Shown here piece by piece: positions 8,134 through 17,001 of a stretch of DNA of 34,707 nt. Source of the stretch: a virus. Position numbers and translations under genes: made by a program. A model generated the notes under the pieces. It searched no databases and was not told the DNA's origin. It saw only the letters and a program-made list of their open reading frames with translations. Within the stretch, counting starts at the first letter, position 1. Every line of letters starts with the position of its first letter. The DNA is taken from IMG/VR virus record IMGVR_UViG_3300028364_000086, positions 1 through 34,707 of that record. One strand, given 5' to 3'.

Positions 8134-8145
8134 TACTTCGAGTCG

Positions 8146-8174
8146 AGTTTCATAGGGTTTGTGTAGGGTACAAT
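8146..8174 (+). promoter_or_regulatory. Possible promoter before decoration and capsid genes
   Basis: TACAAT at 8169-8174 lies 16 bases before the ATG at 8191, with AGTTTC at 8146-8151 as a poor -35. An internal promoter here would fit the high expression need of the capsid genes, but the match is weak. Confidence 0.3.
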
Positions 8175-8190
8175 TTAACCCTTAAGCCCT

Positions 8191-8601
8191 ATGTCTATTA
8201 TACTTGAAGTACTTACAGGACAACGTTTCGTTGCTCCAAAAGACAAAGCAACAGGTACTGTTATCACACAGAATACATTTGCAGAAGTTGACCCAGCAAC
8301 AGGACTCGTAGTCCCAGCTGACGCATCTACAACTGTAGCTACTCTTGCAGGACGTTTTATCAACGACATCTCAGCTGCTGATGCATTGCTGGTTGCTGAC
8401 GTTGAAGCTCCTATTAAGAATGCTCTATACCTTGTTGATACAACTAATAACTCTGATACAGCCCACGACGGACAGTTGATGGTTCTTACTGATGCAAGTG
8501 AAGTTAACAACACTGGTACTACAGCAGGAGCTGGTATCGTTAAACAAGAAGCCGTGTTTGGTCAACCAGCTGATAAGAAAATCTACGTTAGCATCGTCTA
8601 A
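8191..8601 (+). CDS. Capsid decoration / head-fibre base-like protein
   Basis: 136 residues, beta-rich, with high Ala, Thr and Val and few charges. It precedes the major capsid gene by 31 bases, the usual place for a head decoration or stabilisation protein. Its N-terminal pattern (a short strand, then repeated Thr/Val/Ala strand-turn units such as DPATGLVVPADAS) resembles small head decoration proteins found just upstream of major capsid genes. Codon use is strongly biased (GCA, ACT, GTT, GAC), like the capsid gene, which suggests high expression. No membrane segment or enzyme motif. Confidence 0.6.
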   Translation: MSIILEVLTGQRFVAPKDKATGTVITQNTFAEVDPATGLVVPADASTTVATLAGRFINDISAADALLVADVEAPIKNALYLVDTTNNSDTAHDGQLMVLTDASEVNNTGTTAGAGIVKQEAVFGQPADKKIYVSIV

Positions 8602-8632
8602 CCTAGAATTACTAATTTAATTTCTATCGCCT

Positions 8633-9682
8633 ATGATTGGACAACTAAACGACTTTCCACGAATCTTGGATTCATACCGAAAAAAGATTCAACCAAAAGT
8701 TTCAGCTAAAATCGTTAAAGATTACCTAGACTTTTGTAACAAGCAAACAACTGATGAACGAACTAAAACTGATGTTGGAATTACTGGTATCCGTATGGCT
8801 GAATTTGTTTCAGACGGAGGAATCGGTTCATTCGACTCACCACTACAAGGTTTTGTAAAGGTGTACACACAACAACAGGCCCAGAAGAACGTTTCTCTTT
8901 CATTCCAAACTTACTTCTTCCTTATTAAGAAAGGAGACAAGCAAGGAGTTACAAAGAAAGTTGCAAAAATGATTATGGATATTGAAAAGTCTTTCGAAGA
9001 CCTAAAGAGCTACATGGCACAGTCTATGTTGCAACAGGGATTCGCAACTTCTTTCTCATTCCAACCTCTTGGAGTAGGTTCACCAACTCTAGTTTCAACT
9101 GTTACTGCTGACGGTCTTGAGTACTGGTCACAGTCTCACCTTATTGAAGACGGTTCAGGAGTATTCTCAAACGTTATTGTTGACGGTGCTACACCATCTC
9201 CAGTATTCGGAATGAGCCCTCTTGAAGCAGCACACCGTATCCACGCACTTAAAACTGATGGACGTGGTATCTCAATGGACTCAGAACTTACAACTGTAGT
9301 TGTACGTCGTGGTTCAGCCGCTCACCAACAGGCTAAGCGTATCAAAGCTATGTTGGATAAGGGAATGTACCCAGCAACGACTCCTGGAACAAACGGTTCT
9401 TTCAACGAAGCATCGACTATTAACTCATTTGAAATTCTAGCTCTACGTCCTTTCCCAACAGGAACTACAGGACTTAACGGACTTTCATGGGGAATGTTCG
9501 ACAAAACAATGAAGAACGATGATTACGGATTCCAATACATTGAATCATTGCCAACAATGATTGAAAAGATTCCTGGTCAACTTAACCGTGATTACGTAAT
9601 TGGCGGAGACGCTCTATTCGTATTCGGAGCAACTGACTTGCGTCCTTGGATGTGGTCAGCTGGAGACGGTTCAACAGTTTAA
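8633..9682 (+). CDS. Major capsid protein
   Basis: 349 residues, probably of the HK97 fold. Evidence: place after scaffold and decoration genes, suitable size, the most uniform codon use in the window (GGA, TCA, CTT, AAG, CGT dominate), and a fold-like order of a helical N-terminus, a long spine-helix-like stretch (TKKVAKMIMDIEKSFEDLK, about residues 103-121), then beta-rich segments with Gly/Pro turns. Towards the C-terminus the segment NRDYVIGGDALFVFGATDL looks like a late strand region. ATG 8633 follows TATCGCCT. An intergenic UUCG hairpin follows the gene. Synteny and composition carry the call. Confidence 0.85.
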   Translation: MIGQLNDFPRILDSYRKKIQPKVSAKIVKDYLDFCNKQTTDERTKTDVGITGIRMAEFVSDGGIGSFDSPLQGFVKVYTQQQAQKNVSLSFQTYFFLIKKGDKQGVTKKVAKMIMDIEKSFEDLKSYMAQSMLQQGFATSFSFQPLGVGSPTLVSTVTADGLEYWSQSHLIEDGSGVFSNVIVDGATPSPVFGMSPLEAAHRIHALKTDGRGISMDSELTTVVVRRGSAAHQQAKRIKAMLDKGMYPATTPGTNGSFNEASTINSFEILALRPFPTGTTGLNGLSWGMFDKTMKNDDYGFQYIESLPTMIEKIPGQLNRDYVIGGDALFVFGATDLRPWMWSAGDGSTV

Positions 9683-9702
9683 TCGCTGTATCTCCTTTGG
9701 TC

Positions 9703-9720
9703 AGCTCTCTTCGGAGGGCT
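9703..9720 (+). other. Stable UUCG hairpin after the capsid gene
   Basis: AGCTCTC (9703-9709) pairs with GAGGGCT (9714-9720), one G-U pair included, around a TTCG tetraloop. There is no U-tract, so it is not an intrinsic terminator. It is more likely a 3' stabiliser or processing barrier for the abundant capsid mRNA. AATCGCT (9681-9687), a word found in several structured regions of this genome, overlaps the capsid stop codon just upstream. Confidence 0.5.
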
Positions 9721-9775
9721 GCCCTCTAGGGGATTATCCTCTACTCATTAGTAATCTTAAAAACCCCCCACCTAT

Positions 9776-10126
9776 ATGCACCCATCATCATCACGAGTGA
9801 TTACAATACCTGCTACAGCTACGGCTTCTGGAGATAATGTACTAATCGCAAACCCAACATCAGACCCAAAGTGGATTCACATTAAGCAAATCCAACTTAC
9901 ACCAGAAGGAGCAGTTCGAATGACATTCAAGGCAGTCCACCCAGTTAATGGAGACCGAGATTTTACGTCCGACACTTCATACGTTTCTGGTCAAGGATTT
10001 ATCTTTGAATCATTTGATACCCAGTCACCTTACGTATTCGAACTCCACCCAGGAGAAGCATTCGTAGTAGAACTTTCAGCAGCAGTCGACTGTAAGGGAT
10101 TTATCAATTACACAACCATCCAATAG
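9776..10126 (+). CDS. Unknown beta-rich structural protein
   Basis: 116 residues, unknown. The sequence reads as alternating beta strands (VITIPATATASGDNVLIA, WIHIKQIQLTP, GEAFVVELSAAV) with a single Cys near residue 107. It has the look of a small jelly-roll or decoration-type virion protein. It lies 93 bases after the capsid gene, behind a hairpin, and 3 bases before a coiled-coil gene. The start context is CACCTAT-ATG. A role in the virion is likely from position alone. Confidence 0.6.
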   Translation: MHPSSSRVITIPATATASGDNVLIANPTSDPKWIHIKQIQLTPEGAVRMTFKAVHPVNGDRDFTSDTSYVSGQGFIFESFDTQSPYVFELHPGEAFVVELSAAVDCKGFINYTTIQ

Positions 10127-10129
10127 CCT

Positions 10130-10729
10130 ATGAGTAATCAAGAATCACAAGTTAAGAGTCTGACTGAACAACGTGATGCTTTGATTGACCAATTAGTACC
10201 TCTAAAGATTGAAAGAGACTCTATTGCACGAAGCAACCAGAGTGTTCTGGATAGTAAGAATACTTCACAGAAAGAATTAGAGATTCTCAAAGAGTCTATC
10301 AATAACAAGAAAGCACATAACGAGGACCTATCTGATTCCATCCCGAGGCAGATAGCTATTTTGGAGAAGGAAAAATCTATTCTGGAAACACAAATTGCTG
10401 GTTATCGTTCAACACGTTCACTTATTACGGGTGTACAAGAGCTCCTTGGTGGGGTTATAAAACAGGCTGATGAATTAGAGTCAGGAATCAAAACTACATC
10501 ACAAGACCTAACCATTATTATTGGAAAGTTCGAAACCGCATTAGATGTGTTTACAGCTCGTTCAGAATCTATTGTTTCCAATTTGACTAAGAAAGCACAA
10601 AAACTTACTGACAATTACGAAGAGAAACTATCAAATCTATCTCGCAAGGAACGTAGTCTGGAGTCTCGTGAGAGAGTAGTAGCAATGAAGGAAGTTGCTT
10701 TTATTAATAAAGAAACTAAAGAAAAATAA
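10130..10729 (+). CDS. Coiled-coil protein
   Basis: 199 residues with extended heptad-like charged segments from about residue 5 to 95 and again from about 150 to 190 (KKAQKLTDNYEEKLSNL), flanking a less charged middle (RSLITGVQELLGGVI). No signal peptide, membrane segment or cysteine. Function unknown; a virion-internal, fibre-connecting or assembly chaperone role is possible because it stands between capsid and fibre genes. It ends 1 base before the start of the first fibre paralogue, so the two are probably coupled. Confidence 0.65.
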   Translation: MSNQESQVKSLTEQRDALIDQLVPLKIERDSIARSNQSVLDSKNTSQKELEILKESINNKKAHNEDLSDSIPRQIAILEKEKSILETQIAGYRSTRSLITGVQELLGGVIKQADELESGIKTTSQDLTIIIGKFETALDVFTARSESIVSNLTKKAQKLTDNYEEKLSNLSRKERSLESRERVVAMKEVAFINKETKEK

Positions 10730-10730
10730 T

Positions 10731-11753
10731 ATGGCTGACGACACTTACGTAAAATCAAACTTTAATGAAAATCTCTATATTCGTAGGGATGATATTAACG
10801 GACAACAAAATGAAATTGACCTTTGTGTACTACGGGGTTCAGAGGTACTTCCAACTGAAGCTGGGAGATTTAATCAAGGTTGCCAAATTGTGGTAGCTAC
10901 TACAGGGGCAGAATTCAACAACACCGCACTACTTGGAGATACTCCAGTATGGGTCGCAGTTGGAGGTGGTGGAGATACACTATATACAGCAGACGGTCAG
11001 CTTACAGGAGCTAGAACAGTAGACCAAGATGGTAATAACTTCTTAATGGCGGTTGATGCGCTTGGGTATTCTGGTACTTTAGAATTTACACAGACTGAAA
11101 GAAGAAGCTCCTTTCAGACAAAAACCACAGACAGAACTAAGGGGGGTGGATTTTTTAATGAGATTGTTTTTGGAAGTATTCATTCAGCAATAAGTCAGGC
11201 TTTTGATACTGGAGCAGGAGAAGCTGCAAGCGTTAACGCATCTTCAAATGGAGCACTAGAAATTAGTGCAACTGATTCATTTAGGGCAAAAACCCCTGCA
11301 GTAAACGCATCAACCGCAACAGTTGGACAAGTATTAACTTTACAAAACGCAACAACAGGAGAAGTGGAATATGCCGACGCACCAAGTGACAAATCAGAAT
11401 ACATTATCATCGGTGCATCTGACGAAACAACAGCACTCACAACAGGTACAGCAAAAACTACTTTCCGTATTCCTTGGACTGGTACTATCACAGGCGTTCG
11501 TGCATCTGTTACAACCGCACCAACAGATGCGGTACTTACCGTAGATATAAACAAAACAGGTACAGGTACAATTCTTTCAACAAAGATAACTATTGATTCA
11601 ACTGAAAAGACATCTGTAACCGCTGCTACAGCCCCTGTAATCTCCACAGCGGGCGTTACAGACGATGACGAGTATACTATCGATATTGATACAGTCGGCT
11701 CTACTATCGCAGGTACAGGATTGAAAGTGACTATAATCGGAACGAGAACATAG
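10731..11753 (+). CDS. Tail fibre / receptor-binding protein paralogue A
   Basis: 340 residues. ATG 10731 (context AATAAT-ATG) is preferred over an upstream in-frame start inside the previous gene, because residues 1-65 then align with the start of the next gene (shared SNFNEN, YIRRDDINGQQN, LPTE-GRF, then YTADG-LTG). The shared N-terminus is probably a virion anchor. The rest is Thr/Ala/Gly-rich beta-type sequence (about residues 160-340) ending in a strand-rich domain, typical of fibre shafts and tips. No enzymatic motif is seen. The two neighbouring paralogues may form alternative or stacked fibres. Confidence 0.75.
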   Translation: MADDTYVKSNFNENLYIRRDDINGQQNEIDLCVLRGSEVLPTEAGRFNQGCQIVVATTGAEFNNTALLGDTPVWVAVGGGGDTLYTADGQLTGARTVDQDGNNFLMAVDALGYSGTLEFTQTERRSSFQTKTTDRTKGGGFFNEIVFGSIHSAISQAFDTGAGEAASVNASSNGALEISATDSFRAKTPAVNASTATVGQVLTLQNATTGEVEYADAPSDKSEYIIIGASDETTALTTGTAKTTFRIPWTGTITGVRASVTTAPTDAVLTVDINKTGTGTILSTKITIDSTEKTSVTAATAPVISTAGVTDDDEYTIDIDTVGSTIAGTGLKVTIIGTRT

Positions 11754-11801
11754 TGTACGGAATAAGGAGCGAGAATTAATAGGTAATAAATAATCAACTA
11801 T

Positions 11802-13157
11802 ATGGCTAAAGACCTATACGTACAATCTAATTTTAACGAGAACATCTACATTCGTAGAGATGACATAAACGGTCAGCAGAATTTTATCTATAACTGTCAA
11901 GTTCGCAATGTAGAGACACTACCTACTGAGGTGGGTCGCTTTGCACTAGGATGTGAACTTCTTGTGATAGAGACAGGGAAGGAATATAACAATACGTCTC
12001 CAACTACTACCCCAGATTGGGATGAAGTTGGGGATGACCCAACCATCTACACAGCAGACGGGACACTTACAGGAAACCGAGGTGTAGACATCGACGGAAA
12101 CCAATTGAGAATCGGTGGGTTACTCAACACAACAGGAAGTGTAATCTGGGGTATTACAGACCCATTCGTACAAGGATTTAATGTTCTTGTAAATGGTGCT
12201 GTTTCAGAATTGATTGGCGGTATCAACTATTCAAGCGTATCAGCAGTTGGTGATTTATCAGGTATTGGGGTAGCAGACTTTGGAAGAGTTGATATTATTC
12301 AAAATGACACCAACGATGGGAGGGTGTTTGAGATATTAGTAAACGATGATGGTTTTGGAAATAACTCACCAGGCTTCAATCGTCTAGTGTTCAATGCGGA
12401 TGAAACAATCTTTAACTTCTTTAATCAGAATAGCGAAGAGACAAGTTTCGGTCGTGGTGGGGAAGACGGGGCAGATGACGTTAGCTCAAACTTTACGATG
12501 GACGATAGAAAAGCACGTGTTTCGTTTGATAGGGATTTAGCCAACGGAACAACACAACAGGGGGAAATTGAAGCACGGGAAGATTATACTCGGATAAGGT
12601 CTCGATTCATCGATGCGTCAGATGATAGATATGAAGCTATTGTGGAGGCTCGGCACAACGACGGCTCAGGAATGACAGCAAGTCTATTGCTACAGACTGA
12701 TATAAGTTCTTCAACAACAGTTCTAAATGAGCTTAAATTGAAAGAAACAGGGCTTGAGGTTGATGTCCTTGAAAGTATGACTCCGCCAGATTTACCAAGT
12801 ACTAAACTACTTGGTTATGTCAATAACAAGATTGTAGATACAGGGATTAGACTGTTCGGAATAAATAGAACTAACCGCACTAGAATATCTAACTACACAG
12901 CTACCTCATCCGATGGTGATTTCTTCCTTGATGCCACAAACAACTCGGTAGAACTTACTCTTGAAACAGCAGCAGGGGCAAATGCGCAGTCACGCAAAAG
13001 AAGTATCATAAACGTAAACAACACTAACGCAGTTACGGTAGTGCCTAACGGAAGTGAAAAAATTTATTATCTAGGAGTAGCAGAAACAAGTATTACTCTA
13101 TTACTTGGAGAATCAATTACGATTTCAAGTGATGGTAGTGACTGGTATGTTGTTTAA
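11802..13157 (+). CDS. Tail fibre / receptor-binding protein paralogue B
   Basis: 451 residues. Residues 1-100 are homologous to fibre A (same SNFNEN, YIRRDDINGQQN and TADGTLTGNRGVD elements) whereas the remainder is different. The central region is Asn/Asp/Gly-rich and reads as beta-helical. The last 60 residues (NAVTVVPNGSEKIYYLG, then ITISSDGSDWYVV) resemble trimeric fibre tip ends of many phages. The start follows AACTAT. A duplicated anchor with unrelated distal parts is the classic signature of domain exchange in receptor-binding proteins. Confidence 0.78.
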   Translation: MAKDLYVQSNFNENIYIRRDDINGQQNFIYNCQVRNVETLPTEVGRFALGCELLVIETGKEYNNTSPTTTPDWDEVGDDPTIYTADGTLTGNRGVDIDGNQLRIGGLLNTTGSVIWGITDPFVQGFNVLVNGAVSELIGGINYSSVSAVGDLSGIGVADFGRVDIIQNDTNDGRVFEILVNDDGFGNNSPGFNRLVFNADETIFNFFNQNSEETSFGRGGEDGADDVSSNFTMDDRKARVSFDRDLANGTTQQGEIEAREDYTRIRSRFIDASDDRYEAIVEARHNDGSGMTASLLLQTDISSSTTVLNELKLKETGLEVDVLESMTPPDLPSTKLLGYVNNKIVDTGIRLFGINRTNRTRISNYTATSSDGDFFLDATNNSVELTLETAAGANAQSRKRSIINVNNTNAVTVVPNGSEKIYYLGVAETSITLLLGESITISSDGSDWYVV

Positions 13158-13167
13158 TCAAATCTAT

Positions 13168-13320
13168 ATGAAAAATATTACTCTAAAATACAAACCAATA
13201 AAAGAATTCCTTATTGAAAAGAAACTAGAGAAAGGACACAGCAACGCAAGAATTGCAAAGTCTCTAGATATTACAGTAGAAAAGGTCGATTCTTTATCAA
13301 AAAAATTAGCAAAGAAATAA
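13168..13320 (+). CDS. Small helix-turn-helix-like protein
   Basis: 50 residues, very basic. I start at ATG 13168 (context ATCTAT-ATG, 10 bases after the fibre B stop) rather than at the longer in-frame start inside fibre B. Residues 22-47 (GHSNARIAKSLDITVEKVDSLS) have the spacing of a helix-turn-helix. It may be a DNA-binding regulator or a fibre-assembly factor. Its location between fibre genes and the holin is unusual for a regulator. Two tandem copies of AAAAGATTAATT follow at 13348-13372 and could be its binding site, which is a guess. Confidence 0.6.
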   Translation: MKNITLKYKPIKEFLIEKKLEKGHSNARIAKSLDITVEKVDSLSKKLAKK

Positions 13321-13347
13321 ATTTGTTGGGAAAGCTCTAGTACGATT

Positions 13348-13372
13348 AAAAGATTAATTTAAAAGATTAATT
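13348..13372 (+). repeat. Tandem 12-base repeat before the holin gene
   Basis: AAAAGATTAATT occurs at 13348-13359 and 13361-13372, separated by one base. It lies in the 70-base gap between the small helix-turn-helix gene and the holin start at 13391. It could be a regulatory site or a recent slippage product. Confidence 0.55.
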
Positions 13373-13390
13373 CATTGGGATACAGAACTT

Positions 13391-13861
13391 ATGGAAATTA
13401 CACAGACTACAACCATGTCAATAGATGGAATTATAAAAAACCTTACTTATATTCCAGTATTCATACTAGGATTACCAATAGAAAGCTTTGGTATCCTCAC
13501 TGCATTTATTATCGGGGATATGGTTACGGGGATAGCAAAGTCATGGATAATCAATGGTAAGAAGTCTATTACATCTCGGAGGTTTGCTATTGGACTTCTA
13601 TCGAAACTATCAATGTTGTGTGTACCGCTATTAGTTGCAGCAGCAGGTAGGGGGGCAGGTATTGACTTGACCTTCCTTGCTCGAGGTGCGTTATCACTTC
13701 TTATCTTCTCAGAAGGGTACTCAATCATAGGGAATATGATTAGTATTCGGACAGGTAAAGATACCCACGAGTTTGATGCAGTTACCCATGTATTGATGAC
13801 TATACAAGGTTTTATGTTAAAATATGTTACAGAAACCAAAGAAATAAAAAAAGAAGATTAA
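13391..13861 (+). CDS. Phage holin
   Basis: 156 residues with about three hydrophobic segments (roughly residues 22-45, 65-90 and 98-118), a small acidic motif GDMVTGIAKSW between the first two, conserved SRRFAIGLLSK, and a basic/acidic C-terminal tail (TKEIKKED). This pattern (D-x-x-TGI, then K, then S-x-x-GLxxK, then a later SEGYSIIGN) fits the phage holin family of the phi29/toxin-secretion type. Holins form the membrane lesion that times lysis. The gene sits among fibre genes, far (about 10.6 kb) from the amidase at 24453, an uncommon split of the lysis cassette. The start context CAGAACTT-ATG is not of Shine-Dalgarno type. Confidence 0.85.
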   Translation: MEITQTTTMSIDGIIKNLTYIPVFILGLPIESFGILTAFIIGDMVTGIAKSWIINGKKSITSRRFAIGLLSKLSMLCVPLLVAAAGRGAGIDLTFLARGALSLLIFSEGYSIIGNMISIRTGKDTHEFDAVTHVLMTIQGFMLKYVTETKEIKKED

Positions 13862-13883
13862 CAACCTAAATCCCCCACCCACT

Positions 13884-15593
13884 ATGAGCCAATTAACCGA
13901 TTCACGTCTACCATTGACCCCAACACAATCAGATATACTAAACAATTTAGCCGCTCTTGCTGACTCTCCTGCGTGTGAGTTTATTGCAAAGGTAGGTGGT
14001 GTTTTCTCAAACCTTCCAGTAGGTGCATGTGCTACAGCATCTCCTACAAACGGGCTAGAAGTAATTGGCCTTGATATAGGCCTTGGGGGGACTCTTATAC
14101 AAGATACCTCAATAGATGGTGATGGGGGTACTTATGTACTTCAAGTTAACAATCTCTCCTCTGGTGGGTTTCTTACCAATACTGGGAATGAGATTTATGT
14201 AACACAAACCTCAGCATATATTCAAAGCTCAGACCTTTATGTTCTTGTAAACTCAACAGAATTACAATTAGGTACTCCAAACATAATCGGCTCTACCGCA
14301 GTAGCTGGACAACCACTTGTACTCCAAACCCTACTTACCGGGGAGTCGGAGTTCGGTAGTATGGATTCTATCTATGCTTCATATGACAACACAACTTCTG
14401 GGCTTACGGCAACACAGGTACAAGCTGCTATTGATGAGCTTGTTGTAGACATAGGAGCATTACCAACAACAAATACATTCCTAGCTTCTGGAACATTGAA
14501 TACTGGAGATAACAACCTTGCACTTACCCTTAGTGATGCAACGGTTGTCAATGTTGATGTATCTGCATTAAATGTAGATGTAAAACTAGCTTCTGGTGTA
14601 TTGAACTCAGGAGATAACAACCTGGCTTTAACACTCTCGGATGCCTCAGTGGTAAACGTAGACGTCACCGCATTAAATACAGAGACTACGACCACAATAA
14701 CTGATACCATTACGGGTCATAAAATTGCAGACTACACGAATGAAGTTGCGGCTGTCGTTGCTATAAATGAAACAATTACTACTTTGGTGGAATCTCCAGC
14801 AGGAACATTTACTTATACCAGCGAAGATGGTACACAAGAAGTTATTACATTAACAAATGGTGGAACAGTACAAGGTACTGGGGCTACTTCATTAAACATA
14901 AGAGCTACAGACGAGGGTACTGTAGCTGGTAACGCACGAGGTGAGTATTCAGTAGACCTACAGACACAGAGAACTTTAGCCACTCAAGTTGCTAGTGGTA
15001 ACCAATCAGCAGTTATCGGAGGTGGCTTCAACACAGCCAGTGGAAGATACTCATCAGTCATCGGAGGTCAGCTTAACAATGCATCTGGGAGCCTGTCATT
15101 CGTAGGTGGGGGGCTAGGTAATGAAACAGGGTCTAGTAACTCTGCTGTTGTTGGTGGTAATCAAAATACAGCATCTGGTATTGGCTCATTTATTGGAGGT
15201 GGTTTCGTAGTAGGTATTACAGGAAACACTGCTTCAGCACAAGGGTCAGGAATTATTTCTGGTTCCAGAAATACAGCATCTGGGAGCCTGTCATTCGTAG
15301 GTGGGGGGCAAAACAATCAAGCAAGAAGCTTCGGTGAAGGGATTTTGGGGTTAAACTCATTGGTGATAGTCCCAGTCAGTGCAACCGCATTTAATGTAGC
15401 AGATTATGCTTTCAGGGTTGGTATTGGAGCAAGTCAAATTGCACCAGCAGATGGTTTCCGAGTACAGAAGTCAGGAACACTGCACGCCCCAAACCTAAAG
15501 GTATACGCAACAAATGCAGCTGCCATATCTGGTGGACTTATCGTTGGAGACATTTACAGAACATCTACAGGAGAACTAAGAATAGTAATTTAA
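13884..15593 (+). CDS. Fibre with YadA-like beta-roll repeats
   Basis: 569 residues. Residues 200-270 hold two copies of a 35-residue unit (LASGTLNTGDNNLALTLSDA and LASGVLNSGDNNLALTLSDA). Residues 370-490 contain a run of about 14-residue repeats of the type NTASG-x-SVIGGG, the signature of the left-handed parallel beta-roll of trimeric autotransporter adhesins (YadA head). The short C-terminal part may be a trimerisation or tip domain. At DNA level a 34-base stretch is identical at 15081-15114 and 15276-15309. The protein is probably a trimeric receptor-binding fibre or spike. There is no signal peptide or membrane anchor, so it is a virion protein rather than a cell adhesin. Confidence 0.8.
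   Translation: MSQLTDSRLPLTPTQSDILNNLAALADSPACEFIAKVGGVFSNLPVGACATASPTNGLEVIGLDIGLGGTLIQDTSIDGDGGTYVLQVNNLSSGGFLTNTGNEIYVTQTSAYIQSSDLYVLVNSTELQLGTPNIIGSTAVAGQPLVLQTLLTGESEFGSMDSIYASYDNTTSGLTATQVQAAIDELVVDIGALPTTNTFLASGTLNTGDNNLALTLSDATVVNVDVSALNVDVKLASGVLNSGDNNLALTLSDASVVNVDVTALNTETTTTITDTITGHKIADYTNEVAAVVAINETITTLVESPAGTFTYTSEDGTQEVITLTNGGTVQGTGATSLNIRATDEGTVAGNARGEYSVDLQTQRTLATQVASGNQSAVIGGGFNTASGRYSSVIGGQLNNASGSLSFVGGGLGNETGSSNSAVVGGNQNTASGIGSFIGGGFVVGITGNTASAQGSGIISGSRNTASGSLSFVGGGQNNQARSFGEGILGLNSLVIVPVSATAFNVADYAFRVGIGASQIAPADGFRVQKSGTLHAPNLKVYATNAAAISGGLIVGDIYRTSTGELRIVI
15081..15309 (+). repeat. Exact 34-base direct repeat in fibre gene
   Basis: The block beginning GCATCTGGGAGCCTGTCATT is identical at 15081-15114 and 15276-15309, 195 bases (65 codons) apart and in frame. 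Exact identity at third codon positions indicates a recent duplication or gene conversion within the beta-roll array. Confidence 0.9.
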
Positions 15594-15603
15594 TTATATC
15601 TAT

Positions 15604-16998
15604 ATGAAACCTACTTTCTCACTAACAACCCAAAATACATCAGGCGGAGTTCTAGTATCAGTGGTGAATACTATAAAGAACCTATCTGAAACTTACCAAC
15701 AGTCAGATACTATTATTGGTTCAACGACTCTTCTCGTAGAAAATACGCAAGGGTTTATCGCTGGAAACCCAATCCTCTTGGGTTCTGTTGGCTCTGAAAA
15801 TGCTGAGTTCAATATCTCACCTACTATTACTGATAGCGAGAACCTAGTCACCGACGCTACTCTACAAAACCACAACCGTGGTCAGATTCTTTCCCATGTT
15901 CTCTATAATCAAATTGTTATCGAAAGCTCTCCAGATAATCTTACATGGACTCCTCTCCTAACCTCACTGATGGACCCTACACGTAGCAAGACTCAATACC
16001 TTGATGCGTCTGGTACTCCAACAACCTATTATCGGGTAGCTTTCCGTAATAGCGTCTCAACAGGAACTTCAAACTACGCTGGTCCTCAACAGTCCGAAGT
16101 ATCTGCTACTGAAGTTACAGCAGGTGGAATTATAAACTCAGTAATCAAATCAGAAGGTATCGCAGAAGATGACCCCCAGATTACAACTGAGTTCCTTCTT
16201 TGTGCACTAGATGACGCTAACGGGTACGTTGATGAGCTGAGTTATGGATATGCTCGTCCTTGGAGACAACAGTTCGAATACCCTATACAGATGTTAGCTG
16301 GTAGCAACTATGTTGAGCTTCCGGATGACATGAGCTTTAACGATAGTAACCGTCACTTACTATCTGTCAGAATCCCTACCCGTAACATCGCCTACAACGA
16401 CCCACTATTTTATATCGACAAGAAGCAGTGGAATGACTTCTCTTTCCAATACAGTTATACATATGTTGACACTGTAGCACTGATTGGGGCTACCTCTCTT
16501 ATCCTAGAGAATACCGGGAACCTACCTGCATCAGGAACTATCCAAATAGCATGTGAACTACCTACGGATACTATTATGGCAGTGAGCTATACAGGTAATG
16601 ATGTGGCTACATCTACCTTAACTGGGGTAACTGGAATAACACGTAACTTAAGTTCAGGTGTTCAAGTATGGGCTTCATTCGAATACTCATACCCATTCCA
16701 CTACACTATCTTTGAGAAACGACTATGGTTCTCAACCCCAGTTCCCCAAGAGCTAAACGGGGCTCTTGCCTATATCGACTTCTATAAGAAACGTTCAAAG
16801 ATTACATCTATTGATGATGTTATTGAAGACGGTCTATCTAAAATGTATACTTCGTATTTGAAGTACGCAATTAAACACCGACGTGATGCAAACGTTGGGG
16901 TCGAAGATGGTGATTACATTATCTTCGATAAGATTGTAACCAATATTACTGAATCAAACTACAATGGTCAGTCATTAACAATCATTAATAACTCTTAA
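15604..16998 (+). CDS. Tail adaptor-like protein with Ig/fibronectin-like region
   Basis: 464 residues. The N-terminal 180 residues are beta-rich; the segment IVIESSPDNLTWTPLLTSL followed by the strand YYRVAFRN resembles a fibronectin type III-like domain. From about 180 to 250 there is an acidic, helical adaptor-like part (ITTEFLLCALDDANGYVDEL) and the C-terminus contains helices as in head-tail adaptors (DDVIEDGLSKMYTSYLKYAI). Placement directly before the gp10-like tail hub fits a P22-gp4-like head-tail adaptor. The assignment is inferred from order and composition. The start has the context ATATCTAT-ATG. Confidence 0.6.
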   Translation: MKPTFSLTTQNTSGGVLVSVVNTIKNLSETYQQSDTIIGSTTLLVENTQGFIAGNPILLGSVGSENAEFNISPTITDSENLVTDATLQNHNRGQILSHVLYNQIVIESSPDNLTWTPLLTSLMDPTRSKTQYLDASGTPTTYYRVAFRNSVSTGTSNYAGPQQSEVSATEVTAGGIINSVIKSEGIAEDDPQITTEFLLCALDDANGYVDELSYGYARPWRQQFEYPIQMLAGSNYVELPDDMSFNDSNRHLLSVRIPTRNIAYNDPLFYIDKKQWNDFSFQYSYTYVDTVALIGATSLILENTGNLPASGTIQIACELPTDTIMAVSYTGNDVATSTLTGVTGITRNLSSGVQVWASFEYSYPFHYTIFEKRLWFSTPVPQELNGALAYIDFYKKRSKITSIDDVIEDGLSKMYTSYLKYAIKHRRDANVGVEDGDYIIFDKIVTNITESNYNGQSLTIINNS

Positions 16999-17001
16999 TA
17001 T

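Noticed and set aside
11195-11797. Minus-strand frame of 200 codons opposite the first fibre gene
   Set aside because: Long because of the repetitive Thr/Ala/Val codons on the coding strand; the product is a Val/Ser-rich shadow and the + strand frame has a clear homologue next door.
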